Assembly: GCF_024347055.1 (NCBI RefSeq)
Contig: NZ_AP024895.1
Span: forward strand, 1,426,001-1,490,000
Length of the DNA stretch: 64,000 nt
Reading direction: 5' to 3'
Source of the DNA: Vibrio porteresiae DSM 19223
GTDB lineage: Bacteria; Pseudomonadota; Gammaproteobacteria; Enterobacterales; Vibrionaceae
The position numbers and the translations under genes are program-made. The first letter of the stretch is position 1, and each line of letters begins with the position of its first letter. Of this stretch, positions 7,909-16,718 are shown piece after piece. Under the pieces are notes generated by a model. That model made no database searches and had not been told where the DNA came from. It worked only from the letters and a program-made list of their open reading frames with translations.

Positions 7909-8697
7909 CTACTTAAAACTTGGCGCTTTGTAGAAGTGACTTTCAATCATACGTTCGGTGATTGGGTGCTGTGGATTAGAGAGCACCTCTTGGGTATCAC
8001 CAAACTCCACGACTTCACCTTCATGCATCACCATTACCTTATCGGTAATGTGTTTTACTACCCCGATATGTTGCGATACGTAGACGAAAGAGACGCCCAT
8101 CTCTTCTTGTAACTCTAAGAATAGGTTAATAATTTGCGAACGCATTGCCATGTCCAAACCATTAAGTGCCTCGTCGGCAATAATGATGGATGGTTGCAGT
8201 ACCAACGCACGTGCTAAACAAACACGCTGTTTTTGCCCTGTCGCAAGCATCTGAGGATAGAAATAGGCATGCTCAGGTAAAAGCCCTACACGAAGCAAAG
8301 TGTCTTTGACACGACGTTGACGGTCTTCTAGCGACATATTGGTATTTCGCTTCAGCGGACCTTCCAAAATATTACCAATTTGCAAGCGTGGATTAAGCGA
8401 GGTATTGGGATCTTGAAAAATCATACGAATCAGCTTACAGCGCGTTGCATAGTCTTTATGTTCTAGCAACTCACCGTTCACACGAATCTCACCACTGGTT
8501 GGTTCAACCATTCCTGCTAGCATACGTGCAAGGGTTGATTTGCCTGAACCGTTCTTACCAATAAAACCGACGGTTTGTCCTGCTTCAAGGCGAAAACTGA
8601 CCGGTTTGACGGCATGATGAATACGCTTACGAAATAGACCAGAGCGGGTCACGAACTCTTTCGACAAATTGTCGACTTCTAAAAGAGAAATACTCAC
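7909..8697 (-). CDS. sapF: SapF, ATPase of the Sap peptide/polyamine ABC transporter
   Basis: A 262-aa ABC ATPase with Walker A GKNGSGKST near residues 46-54, the variant signature MLATGQKQRVCLARAL in place of LSGGQ (a known SapF trait), and Walker B IIIADEAL. It energises uptake through SapBC. In enterics the Sap system counters antimicrobial peptides and contributes to putrescine export and Trk function; which role applies here is not visible. It is the last gene of sapABCDF, six bases after sapD, and a terminator follows. Confidence 0.93.
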   Translation of the reverse strand: MSISLLEVDNLSKEFVTRSGLFRKRIHHAVKPVSFRLEAGQTVGFIGKNGSGKSTLARMLAGMVEPTSGEIRVNGELLEHKDYATRCKLIRMIFQDPNTSLNPRLQIGNILEGPLKRNTNMSLEDRQRRVKDTLLRVGLLPEHAYFYPQMLATGQKQRVCLARALVLQPSIIIADEALNGLDMAMRSQIINLFLELQEEMGVSFVYVSQHIGVVKHITDKVMVMHEGEVVEFGDTQEVLSNPQHPITERMIESHFYKAPSFK

Positions 8698-8703
8698 AGT
8701 GAC

Positions 8704-9690
8704 TTACTCCATATTGAGCGGGAAGTGGCAAGAGAACTTATGGTTTTTCACCCATTGAGTCTGCGGCACTTCAACACATTGACGTTGTGCATAAGGGCAA
8801 CGAGGACCAAGACGACAACCAATTGGCAAGTGCTGGAGTGGGGGGATGGAACCCGGCAACGATTGCAATTTCTGTTTTGGTGGAATCCAGTCACTGAAAT
8901 CTGGCATCGCTTTTAGCAGTGCCACAGTATAAGGGTGTTTTGGATATTCGAGCAGCTGTTCGGTTTCAGCAGATTCTACCGATTGACCACAATACATTAC
9001 GGTAATGCGGTCAGCCCATTGCGTAATGGTGTTGAGATCGTGCCCGATCAACATGATCGAGGTGTTATTGACCTGATTCATTCGGCTCAACAAACGCAAA
9101 ATTTGAGACTGAGTGATGGGGTCTAAGTCATTGGTGGGCTCATCTGCAATCAAGAGCTTTGGCTTGGCAGCAATCGCCATAGCGATCATCACTTTTTGAC
9201 ACTCACCATCAGTTAGCTCATACGGATAGCTTTCCATGATGCGTTTATGCTCTTTGATGCCTACTTTATGCAGCAGAGCAATGGCTTGCTTTTTACGCCA
9301 ACCGAAGCGTTGCCACCAACGACCTTCAAAGGTGCGATATGGAATCGATTCAATCAGCTGTTGTCCCACTTCATCTGAAGGGTCTAAACAGGTGGAGGGC
9401 TCTTGAAAGATCATGGCAATGTCGCGTGCAATCACACGGCGTCGCTCGCGTGGCGTCAGTTGGAGCAAATCAATGTTGCCTAAGCGCATCCGGTCTGCAG
9501 TTATGCGCCAGTTTTCTTTGGTCACGCCAACGATGGCTTTAGCCACTAAGCTCTTACCTGAACCTGATTCACCCACTAAACCGCGGATCTCTCCCTCGGT
9601 CATGGTTAAACTCATGCGATCGACTGCTTTGACAATCCCTTGTGGCGTGTCAATTTCGATAGTGAGGTGACGAATATCGAGAATAGGCAT
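8704..9690 (-). CDS. sapD: SapD, ATPase of the Sap ABC transporter
   Basis: A 328-aa oligopeptide-type ABC ATPase: Walker A GESGSGKS near residues 41-48, signature ELTDGECQKVMIAMAIA (the SapD variant, lacking the usual SGG) and Walker B LLIADEPT. The C-terminal oligopeptide-transporter domain shows the CRLGPRCPYAQRQC cysteine cluster common to DppD/OppD proteins, which in relatives can hold an iron-sulfur cluster. It overlaps the sapC end at 9690. In E. coli SapD also supports Trk potassium uptake. Confidence 0.94.
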   Translation of the reverse strand: MPILDIRHLTIEIDTPQGIVKAVDRMSLTMTEGEIRGLVGESGSGKSLVAKAIVGVTKENWRITADRMRLGNIDLLQLTPRERRRVIARDIAMIFQEPSTCLDPSDEVGQQLIESIPYRTFEGRWWQRFGWRKKQAIALLHKVGIKEHKRIMESYPYELTDGECQKVMIAMAIAAKPKLLIADEPTNDLDPITQSQILRLLSRMNQVNNTSIMLIGHDLNTITQWADRITVMYCGQSVESAETEQLLEYPKHPYTVALLKAMPDFSDWIPPKQKLQSLPGSIPPLQHLPIGCRLGPRCPYAQRQCVEVPQTQWVKNHKFSCHFPLNME

Positions 9691-10577
9691 TATTCGACTC
9701 CTGCGTTAAGCGCTTGGCGTACGCCATCGCCCACTAAGTTGATGATAATCACCGTTACCATGATAGCGATACCGGGCAGCGTTACCGTCCAAGGCGCAAG
9801 ATAAATGAGCTCTACGGAATCGCCCAAAATGGCACCCCATTCCGTACTTGGCGCTTGAGCCCCCAAACCAAGAAAACCCAGCGCGGTGATGTCCAAAATG
9901 GCAATGGTGATCGCCATGGTCAGCTCTGCCACAATCATAGGCAAAATATTGGGTAAGATGGAGTGCCAAAACAGATAAAAATCGGTGGCACCATCAAGGC
10001 GAGCCGCCATGATGTAATCTTTTTCCACTTCGTTGTGTACCGCGATATAGACTGAACGCACAAAGCGCGGAATCAATGCTAATCCGATGGCTAACAATAC
10101 GTTCATTTCGCCAAAACCTAAGAAGGCGACAAAAATGATGGCTAACAAAAGCGAAGGGATCGACATAACGGTATCAAACAGGTGATTTAGCGTACTGGAG
10201 AGTAAACCACGAGTCATACCCGCTAAGAAGCCTATCGAGCAGCCGACCAAGGCAGAAAGAAGGGTCATCAGTACTGACGCACCAAAGGTGAGGCGAGTAC
10301 CATCGATGAGGCGCGAAAGTATGTCACGTCCCAAATCATCGGTACCAAAGAAGTAGTCGACCGTACCCATCGGCTCCCACGACGGTGGCAATAGTAAATT
10401 GCTGCTTTGGGCGTGTGGGTCATGAGGCGTGACCCAAAGTGAAAGTAGGGTAATTAAGACTAATAACCCCAAACACCATAAACCAAACATGCTCAATTTA
10501 TCGGAGCGGTAGCTGCGCCAAAACCGTTGGAATTGAGTTGGGATATGCTCTTCTTGGTAGATATTATTTGTTAGCAT
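9690..10577 (-). CDS. sapC: SapC, permease of the Sap ABC transporter
   Basis: A 295-aa inner-membrane permease of the DppC type with an N-terminal cytoplasmic stretch, a first membrane helix at about residues 30-50 and the EAA loop AARLDGATDFYLFWHSILPN that contacts the ATPases. GTDDLGRDILSRLIDGTRL is the conserved periplasmic motif. The start overlaps the end of sapB by 14 bases and its end overlaps the sapD start by one base, so it is coupled inside the operon. Confidence 0.94.
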   Translation of the reverse strand: MLTNNIYQEEHIPTQFQRFWRSYRSDKLSMFGLWCLGLLVLITLLSLWVTPHDPHAQSSNLLLPPSWEPMGTVDYFFGTDDLGRDILSRLIDGTRLTFGASVLMTLLSALVGCSIGFLAGMTRGLLSSTLNHLFDTVMSIPSLLLAIIFVAFLGFGEMNVLLAIGLALIPRFVRSVYIAVHNEVEKDYIMAARLDGATDFYLFWHSILPNILPMIVAELTMAITIAILDITALGFLGLGAQAPSTEWGAILGDSVELIYLAPWTVTLPGIAIMVTVIIINLVGDGVRQALNAGVE

Positions 10578-11526
10578 ACCACTCTTTCCTTACCAGAGGA
10601 TTGACGATAGCGCCGATCAAATCAGAGAGGATGATCGCAGTAAGCACCAAGGCTCCGACCACAATCACGCCCGCTTGAATCGCGACATAATCTTGACTCG
10701 ATAGGGCATCAAGCAACCAACGGCCAATTCCCGGCCAATCAAAAATAGACTCTGTGACAATGGCTAGGGTCAACATACTCGACAGCTGTACACCGAATTT
10801 CGGCACGATGGGTGGAATGGCGTTACGCAATACGTGTTGAGTGACGATTTCAAAATTAGACAAACCTTTAATTCGCGCCGCGCGAATGTAGTTTTGCGAC
10901 ATTACATGTGACACCGAAGTACGCATCAAGGTAATGACTTGAGTCGTTGGGGAAATCGCTAAAACTAAGCAGGGCAAAATCATGTGTTCAATAACACTTT
11001 GCAGTGCATAACTGCGAAATGGACCTTGGGCAAGGAACGCATCAATCAAGGAGAAACCCGTCACCCGTTTAACATCGTAAAGCAGATCATAACGTCCAGA
11101 GACTGGGAAGAATTGATAGTGCAGTGACAGCACCATAATCATCATCAGTGCGACCCAGAAAATTGGCGCAGAATATCCCGACATCGAAACGAATTTGATG
11201 ACAGTATCCACCCATTTACCCTGTTTCATTCCTGCAATTGTGCCAAGGGGAATGCCGACCAGCAAAGAGAAAATAAACGCAATCACGCACAACTCTAGCG
11301 TGGCGGGAAATACCATCGCCAACTCTTTGGCAATAGGAACGCCATTTTTATTCGTGCCGAAATTAAGGTGAGTGAGTTCGCCAAGATAAACAGTCCAACC
11401 AGACCAATAGCTCTGTTGTGACCAAGGAGAAATAGGGTCAAGGCGTAGCAGGCTGTAGCCAACTAAGGTCAATATCAGCAACGTAATCAAAAAGAGATTA
11501 AAACGTCGCACGGTATAAATAAACAT
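10564..11526 (-). CDS. sapB: SapB, permease of the Sap ABC transporter
   Basis: A 320-aa DppB-type permease with six predicted membrane helices. It begins with the hallmark MFIYTVRRFNLFLITLLILT and carries the EAA motif AARIKGLSNFEIVTQHVLRN around residues 210-230. It pairs with SapC to form the membrane channel. Its start shares one base with the sapA stop (11526), so the genes are translationally coupled. Confidence 0.94.
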   Translation of the reverse strand: MFIYTVRRFNLFLITLLILTLVGYSLLRLDPISPWSQQSYWSGWTVYLGELTHLNFGTNKNGVPIAKELAMVFPATLELCVIAFIFSLLVGIPLGTIAGMKQGKWVDTVIKFVSMSGYSAPIFWVALMMIMVLSLHYQFFPVSGRYDLLYDVKRVTGFSLIDAFLAQGPFRSYALQSVIEHMILPCLVLAISPTTQVITLMRTSVSHVMSQNYIRAARIKGLSNFEIVTQHVLRNAIPPIVPKFGVQLSSMLTLAIVTESIFDWPGIGRWLLDALSSQDYVAIQAGVIVVGALVLTAIILSDLIGAIVNPLVRKEWYANK

Positions 11527-13151
11527 TACGGTTGAACCCTCTCTACGGTATTGAAGGGTTCGAGACTAAAGGGGGTCATGTGTAGGCCAGTCAACGATTT
11601 GTTATAGGCGATAAATTGCATGCCATGTGCCAAAGGAATCACCGGAAACTCTTGATTTAAAATGTTTTGTGCTTGTCTGTATAGGTTAAGCCGATAACGA
11701 GGTCGATTCACTTCTAGTGCCAAATCGAGTAGAAAATCAAAATCACTATTACACCACATGGAGTAGTTCAATCCTGCGCGATTTGCATCACAAGAAAGCA
11801 TCGGACGTAAGAAGCTATCAGGGTCGCTCGTGGTACCTTCCCAACCTGTGAGAATTAAATCCACGTGATCCCTATCAGCCAACTCAGTACGTTCTAAGCG
11901 GTCTTCTGGTATCAGCGTTAACTTTATACCGACCTCAGCCAGATTAGACTGGATAAGTTCAGCAGTTTTACGTGGGCTTGGATTATACCTACGTGGTTCT
12001 AAAGGTACAGTCATTGTTAATTCAAGCCCTTTTTCAAAACCCGCTGCGCGCAATAATCCCAGAGCATAGTTACGGTCATAGCGTATTTGCGACTGATCTT
12101 TTTCATAAGCCCATGAGTTAGGCGGCAACATGTTATAAGCAATACTGCCGGAGCCGTAAAAGACCGAATCAAGAATATTTTGGCGGTTCAGAGCAAAGCT
12201 GATGGCTTCGCGAACTCGCACATCATTAAGCGCGGCATGTGTGGTGTTGACCGCGATAAAGGCAACGTTCATCGCGGGGGTAGAAGCAAGGGTGATATTA
12301 CTCTGCTTTTTAATCGTGGGAATTTGGCTAGCAATGGGCGAGTTGAGCACATCGCACTCTGAGCGGAGTAACTTTGCGAGTGTCCCTGTACCGCGCTGCG
12401 AAATATCAAATACCACCTGTTCCATCTTCGCAACACCACCCCAGTAGTGTGGATGACGTTTGAGGCGCACATAGTCGTGAATTTGGTAATCGTCGAGATA
12501 AAATGGCCCAGTCCCGACAGGGAGTGAGTCGATTTGTGGCTTCTCATCTAACTGTTGGAGTTTGCGTGCGTATTCGGCAGAGAGAATCACCGCATGTGGT
12601 GTGGCGATATTGGCCAAAAAGCTGTTATCTGGACGGCTTAGGGTGAATTTGACTTGATGATCATCAAGCTCTTGCACATCGACTAAGAGGTTTTGAAAAT
12701 CAAGGCTGGTAAACCAAGGGTATATCCCATCATTGACATAATGATATGGGTTAGTCGCATCAATAATACGGCGAAAACTGAACACGACATCTTCTGCATT
12801 CATTTTTCGAGTAGGGGTAAACCAACGCGTCGTTTGGAAAGAGACGTCATCACGTAAAGTGAAAATGTATTCGGTGCCTTCACGATTCACACTCCACTCT
12901 TTGGCTAAACTCGCTTTGAGCATTAGGGTGTCAGGGTCAAGCGTGAGTAAGGTATTGTAGATTTGTGGACTAAGCGCGTTAGCGGTTAATCCGTTGTCGA
13001 CCAACTGTGGATTGAAAGTCGACAAATTGCCCTGACCGCAATAGATGAAGCCAGTTTGACGAATTTCACTATGGTCTTTTGTTTTTTCGCCGCAGCCTGC
13101 AAGCAGACCTAGAACACAAATTCCTAACGTGATTTTGATTAATGATTTCAT
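11526..13151 (-). CDS. sapA: SapA, peptide-binding lipoprotein of the Sap transporter
   Basis: A 541-aa family 5 solute-binding protein. Residues 1-20 form a type II signal with lipobox LLAGC (Cys20), so this SapA should be a lipoprotein, unlike the soluble periplasmic SapA of E. coli. Family motifs include DNGLTANALSPQIYNTLL, the DVVFSFRRIID motif and PVGTGPFYLDDY. It captures peptides for SapBCDF; in pathogens the ligand includes cationic antimicrobial peptides. It is the first gene of sapABCDF and lies 195 bases after pspF, the same order as in E. coli. Confidence 0.93.
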   Translation of the reverse strand: MKSLIKITLGICVLGLLAGCGEKTKDHSEIRQTGFIYCGQGNLSTFNPQLVDNGLTANALSPQIYNTLLTLDPDTLMLKASLAKEWSVNREGTEYIFTLRDDVSFQTTRWFTPTRKMNAEDVVFSFRRIIDATNPYHYVNDGIYPWFTSLDFQNLLVDVQELDDHQVKFTLSRPDNSFLANIATPHAVILSAEYARKLQQLDEKPQIDSLPVGTGPFYLDDYQIHDYVRLKRHPHYWGGVAKMEQVVFDISQRGTGTLAKLLRSECDVLNSPIASQIPTIKKQSNITLASTPAMNVAFIAVNTTHAALNDVRVREAISFALNRQNILDSVFYGSGSIAYNMLPPNSWAYEKDQSQIRYDRNYALGLLRAAGFEKGLELTMTVPLEPRRYNPSPRKTAELIQSNLAEVGIKLTLIPEDRLERTELADRDHVDLILTGWEGTTSDPDSFLRPMLSCDANRAGLNYSMWCNSDFDFLLDLALEVNRPRYRLNLYRQAQNILNQEFPVIPLAHGMQFIAYNKSLTGLHMTPFSLEPFNTVERVQP

Positions 13152-13345
13152 ATCGCCAATGCGTTAGAGAGATAAGGTCATAGCCTAAACTGTGCCTCAA
13201 AGTCTCATCAATTTACCAGTTTTTATGCAACAAAACCAAATGAATGTGGTTACATTATCAGCAGAAGATCTGCTCTTATTAGCAATAGACCGACATTCCT
13301 CACTTTGCCACATCCAGAGTTAGATTGGGGCGAAACAGGCTCAAG

Positions 13346-14353
13346 TCAGTTCGCTTTGAGTGAGTGTTTACGCAAAATGCCTCGCAATTGATGATAGCTC
13401 AAGCCTAGTAAATCAGCGGCATGTCTTTGATTAAACTTGGCTGATTTGAGAGCTTGGTTAACAATCACCTGTTCGTTTTGCTCTTGCCAAAGTCGATAAT
13501 CCATAGGTAATGAAAAAAGTGGTGGAGTGACCAAATCTTCGGTGTTCAACGGGGGAGGTTCAACGTGATTCTCCTGCGTTAATGACCAAGGCGTCACAAA
13601 AGGGTCAAAGACCAATTGTTCGATAGGTTGGTCAATTTCGCCATGTTGATAAATGGCTCTTTCCACCACATTTTTGAGTTCACGAACATTGCCCGGCCAA
13701 GAGTAGTTGAGTAATGCCTGCTGCGCCATTTGACTAAAGCCAACGAAAAACGAAAGAGAGAGTTCTCGGCACATGCGCATCGCAAAGTGTTCGGCAAGCA
13801 GCAGAATATCATCTGGGCGCTCGCGCAGTGGCGGCAGATAAACCACATCAAAGGCTAAGCGATCCAATAAATCGGCGCGAAATTGGCCTTGTGTGGCGAG
13901 CTTGGGTAGGTCAGCGTTGGTGGCACAAACTAAACGCACATCGCTGGTTAAGGCTTGGGATCCGCCGACACGTTCATATTGACCATATTCGATAACTCGC
14001 AGCAGTTTTTCTTGTACCATCAAGGGCGCTGTTGCCAGTTCGTCCAAAAAGAGTGTGCCACCTTCGGCACGTTCAAACCGTCCCTGATGACGCTGTTTGG
14101 AGCCGGTAAATGCCCCGTGCTCGTGACCAAACAGCTCTGAATCAATTAATCCTTCACTTAGCGTCGAGCAATTGAGAGTGACTAAGGGTTGCTGCCAACG
14201 GGGAGATAAATAATGCAGACGTTCAGCGATCAATTCCTTCCCGGTACCACGCTCACCCATGATCAGCACGGGACGGTTGATTTTGGCTAAACGGGAAACC
14301 TTGTCTAACACGGCGTGAAAGAGCGGTGATTCACCGATGGGCGTCATAGGCAT
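13346..14353 (-). CDS. pspF: PspF, sigma-54 activator of the phage shock response
   Basis: A 335-aa AAA+ enhancer-binding protein without a receiver or sensory domain, as in PspF; activity is held down by PspA binding. Walker A GERGTGKE is at residues 33-40, the sigma-54 contact loop reads GAFTGS at residues 80-85 (canonical GAFTGA), Walker B is GGTLFLDELA, and a Fis-type helix-turn-helix occupies about residues 300-333. The ATG at 14353 has AGGAG five bases upstream. It is transcribed divergently from pspABC, whose sigma-54 promoter it should drive from sites at 14423-14453. Confidence 0.95.
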   Translation of the reverse strand: MPMTPIGESPLFHAVLDKVSRLAKINRPVLIMGERGTGKELIAERLHYLSPRWQQPLVTLNCSTLSEGLIDSELFGHEHGAFTGSKQRHQGRFERAEGGTLFLDELATAPLMVQEKLLRVIEYGQYERVGGSQALTSDVRLVCATNADLPKLATQGQFRADLLDRLAFDVVYLPPLRERPDDILLLAEHFAMRMCRELSLSFFVGFSQMAQQALLNYSWPGNVRELKNVVERAIYQHGEIDQPIEQLVFDPFVTPWSLTQENHVEPPPLNTEDLVTPPLFSLPMDYRLWQEQNEQVIVNQALKSAKFNQRHAADLLGLSYHQLRGILRKHSLKAN

Positions 14354-14422
14354 AAAGACTCCTAACTCGTAAACGAGGGTTGTACTTGTGTTACCAGATG
14401 AATTAGACCGATCGAAAATGTG

Positions 14423-14453
14423 TTGGTTAAATTCGCCACTAATTGGTTAATTT
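14423..14453. promoter_or_regulatory. Tandem repeats, likely PspF upstream activation sites
   Basis: TTGGTTAAATT (14423-14433) and TTGGTTAATTT (14443-14453) are direct repeats 20 bp apart, two helical turns. They lie about 95-125 bases before the predicted pspA start, the distance at which PspF sites occur in E. coli. Confidence 0.65.
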
Positions 14454-14520
14454 ATCCACGTTATAGGTGACTCTTGCAAGCGAAATTTATTAAGGTATTG
14501 AAAAATAGAGGTTATATTTT

Positions 14521-14537
14521 TTGGCACTCTATTTGTA
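14521..14537 (+). promoter_or_regulatory. Sigma-54 promoter of pspABC
   Basis: TTGGCAC-N5-TTGTA matches the -24/-12 consensus with correct spacing; only the C of TTGC is changed to T. A transcription start near 14547 would give a leader of about 125 bases. Confidence 0.8.
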
Positions 14538-14568
14538 TAGACTCTGCTTGTAATAAGCTAATCGTGGC

Positions 14569-14595
14569 CGCGAACAGTGACATTAGCTGTTCGCG
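14569..14595 (+). other. Leader hairpin upstream of pspA
   Basis: CGCGAACAG and CTGTTCGCG pair perfectly around nine bases, inside the predicted pspA leader RNA. No T tract follows, so it may stabilise the transcript or affect translation. Confidence 0.5.
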
Positions 14596-14670
14596 AATGT
14601 GCTGCATAGCGGTGCACACTGCATCATCGGCGTTATTGATGAGGTTCGGATTCAATTAAAGGGGTAAAGC

Positions 14671-15333
14671 ATGGGTATTTTTTCTCGTTTTGCAGACATA
14701 GTGAACTCCAATATCAGCGCTTTGCTAGACAAAGCGGAAGACCCAGAGAAGATGATTCGCCTGATCATTCAGGAAATGGAAGATACCTTGGTCGAAGTGA
14801 GAACCCATTCTGCGCGTTCTCTCGCGGATAAAAAGGAGTTAGTGCGTAAGATAGCGGCCATTGAACAGCAACTTGCCGATTGGCAAAACAAGGCGCAACT
14901 GGCATTGGCTAAAGAGCGTGAAGATTTGGCACGCAGCGCGCTTCTTGAAAAGCAAAAAGTGGCGCAAGTATTAGTCGGATTGCGCAGTGAATACACGCTG
15001 GTGGAAGAGACGATTGAAAAACTCACCAGTGAAATTGCCAAACTTGAAACCAAAATCAGTGAAACCCGCGCGAAACAGCAAGCACTGATCATTCGTAACC
15101 AAACCGCTCAAAGTCGCCGCGATATTCAACGTCATCTCCATACGCACAAAACAGATGAAGCGATGGCGAAGTTTGATCATTACGCAAGACGTGTTGATGA
15201 ATTGGAAGCGGAAGCTGATATCTATACTCAATCGAACGCAAAAAATTTGGAACAGGAATTTGCCGAGCTGCAAGCACAAGAAGAAATTGATAATGAGCTG
15301 GCTAAATTGAAACAAGCATTGCAAAATAGATAA
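14671..15333 (+). CDS. pspA: PspA, phage shock protein A
   Basis: A 220-aa almost wholly helical coiled-coil protein of the PspA/IM30 (ESCRT-III-related) family. The first 25 residues form the amphipathic helix that senses stressed membrane (MGIFSRFADIVNSNISALLDKA), and KMIRLIIQEME is a signature. It restrains PspF in unstressed cells and, when membrane energy drops, assembles on the inner membrane to limit proton leak. First gene of pspABC, driven by the sigma-54 promoter at 14521. Confidence 0.97.
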   Translation: MGIFSRFADIVNSNISALLDKAEDPEKMIRLIIQEMEDTLVEVRTHSARSLADKKELVRKIAAIEQQLADWQNKAQLALAKEREDLARSALLEKQKVAQVLVGLRSEYTLVEETIEKLTSEIAKLETKISETRAKQQALIIRNQTAQSRRDIQRHLHTHKTDEAMAKFDHYARRVDELEAEADIYTQSNAKNLEQEFAELQAQEEIDNELAKLKQALQNR

Positions 15334-15374
15334 TTTTACAATTACAACAAAGAGATACAGAGGCGGGAAGAAAC

Positions 15375-15608
15375 ATGATGTCATTCTTGATGGTTGGCCC
15401 CTTAATGGTGTTTATCTTAATTGTCGCGCCATTATGGTTGATTCTACATTACCGCAGTAAACGTAATTTTAGTGATTCGCTAAGTCACGATGATTATGAG
15501 CAATTACATCAGCTCAGTGAGACATCACGTCAATTACAGCAAAGGGTACAGACGTTAGAAAAGATCTTAGATGTCGAATCACCTAGTTGGAGAAGCCATT
15601 ATGAATAG
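15375..15608 (+). CDS. pspB: PspB, phage shock protein B
   Basis: A 77-aa protein with one N-terminal membrane helix (residues about 5-25) and a C-terminal cytoplasmic leucine-zipper-like helix (LHQLSETSRQLQQRVQTLEK). With PspC it senses envelope stress and releases PspA from PspF. The final 8 bases overlap the start of pspC, indicating translational coupling. Confidence 0.93.
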   Translation: MMSFLMVGPLMVFILIVAPLWLILHYRSKRNFSDSLSHDDYEQLHQLSETSRQLQQRVQTLEKILDVESPSWRSHYE

Positions 15609-15978
15609 AGTTTCTCTCTATCGCGATCCCCAACACGGCAAACTAACTGGGGTTTGTGCTGGTGTCGCCAATTTCTTTGGTTTAGAACGTTGGCTGGTTC
15701 GTATCTTGGTGGTCTCTGCGACGCTACTGGGTGGCGGTTTTTTGGTTATCTTGCTCTACATCGCCCTCTCTTTGATGTTAGAAAAGCAACCTTATGTGAA
15801 AGAAGAGTACTCTGCGCACACCATCAAGAGTAAACCTTGGGAGCAGGGGAAAACGGCGAAGCAATTACTTGAAACACTGGAAAGTGATTTAAAGCAAGTG
15901 GAACGCCGCGTTCAGAAGATAGAAGCCTATGTCACTTCTGAAGCGTTTGATGTAAACCGAGAATTCAATAAACTCTAA
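15601..15978 (+). CDS. pspC: PspC, phage shock protein C
   Basis: A 125-aa inner-membrane protein with a PspC domain: LYRDPQHGKLTGVCAGVANF, then a hydrophobic segment at about residues 35-58, and a helical C-terminal part. I start at the ATG at 15601, inside the end of pspB, because MNRVSLYRDP is the family N-terminus; the earlier in-frame start adds ten unrelated residues. It partners PspB in stress signalling. No pspD or pspE follows, as is usual outside enterics. Confidence 0.93.
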   Translation: MNRVSLYRDPQHGKLTGVCAGVANFFGLERWLVRILVVSATLLGGGFLVILLYIALSLMLEKQPYVKEEYSAHTIKSKPWEQGKTAKQLLETLESDLKQVERRVQKIEAYVTSEAFDVNREFNKL

Positions 15979-15989
15979 CTGGAGCCAGC

Positions 15990-16601
15990 ATGTCGAGTAA
16001 ACCGAGTTCTAATCGTGTTGTTTCAGTTGTGGCCCCTCAAGACACGCCTCAACCACCAGTATGTGCTTGGGCGATGAACCATCCCCTGGAGCGAGAATAT
16101 CACGATAGCGAATGGGGTAAGCCGGTCCACAATGATACCGTCCTGTTCGAATTTCTAACCCTAGAGGGTGCTCAGGCCGGGCTAAGTTGGCTTACCGTGC
16201 TGAAAAAGCGCGCTGGCTATCGTGCTGCATTTTTATCTTATGACCTCCAAGCGCTCGCTCAACTTGATGATTCTGCGGTAGAAAGTATCATTGCCCAATT
16301 TGATGTAGTGAAACATCGTGGCAAAATCGCGTCGGTTTTTTCCAATGCACGTGCGGCGTTGGCGCTGCAACAAGAGTTTGGCTCACTTGATAAAGCGTTA
16401 TGGCAGTTTGTTGATGGCAAAACGGTAATCAATCAGTGGACTGAGCAGTCTCAGGTTCCTGCATCGACCGACCAATCTAAAGCGATGAGCCGTTTTCTCA
16501 AAAAACGCGGCTTCAAATTTGTTGGTGAAACCATTTGTTATGCGTTTATGCAAGCAACCGGTATGGTTAATGACCATTTGGTCGGCTGTCCTTGCCGATA
16601 G
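15990..16601 (+). CDS. tag: DNA-3-methyladenine glycosylase I
   Basis: A 203-aa base-excision enzyme that removes 3-methyladenine from alkylated DNA (EC 3.2.2.20). The zinc ligands of E. coli Tag are conserved in spacing: Cys25, His38, His196 and Cys200, and catalytic-pocket Glu59 lies in TLEGAQAGLSW. The first 20 residues are an extra low-complexity leader compared with E. coli Tag. It starts 11 bases after pspC and may be co-transcribed with the psp genes. Confidence 0.95.
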   Translation: MSSKPSSNRVVSVVAPQDTPQPPVCAWAMNHPLEREYHDSEWGKPVHNDTVLFEFLTLEGAQAGLSWLTVLKKRAGYRAAFLSYDLQALAQLDDSAVESIIAQFDVVKHRGKIASVFSNARAALALQQEFGSLDKALWQFVDGKTVINQWTEQSQVPASTDQSKAMSRFLKKRGFKFVGETICYAFMQATGMVNDHLVGCPCR

Positions 16602-16665
16602 GGAATAGGAATTTCCTATACCGAGCCAATCAAGAAGTGTAGAAGCACCTGCCTCGTTTTTAGTG

Positions 16666-16686
16666 GCTAGCCAATCCTTGGCTAGC
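16666..16686 (+). terminator. Stem-loop after tag, possible terminator
   Basis: GCTAGCCAA and TTGGCTAGC pair perfectly around TCC, followed by TTGTTCTATT. The downstream T richness is weak, so efficiency is uncertain. Confidence 0.5.
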
Positions 16687-16718
16687 TTGTTCTATTACAA
16701 AATATATGTCAGTTAACG

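Larger units (their letters stand above)
14354..14670. other. pspF-pspA divergent control region
   Basis: No gene is visible. The stretch holds paired upstream repeats at 14423-14453, a sigma-54 promoter at 14522-14537 and a perfect 9-bp leader hairpin at 14569-14595, followed by the pspA ribosome site. Confidence 0.7.

Noticed and set aside
7751..7933. Plus-strand frame between the solute-binding protein and sapF
   Set aside because: It runs through the sapF terminator and into sapF; no family resemblance.
14452..14460. TTATCCACG as a DnaA box upstream of pspA
   Set aside because: One mismatch and isolated; single boxes are common by chance.
14971..15384. 137-codon minus-strand frame across pspA
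   Set aside because: Antisense shadow of the coiled-coil gene with Phe/Ser-rich low-complexity content.
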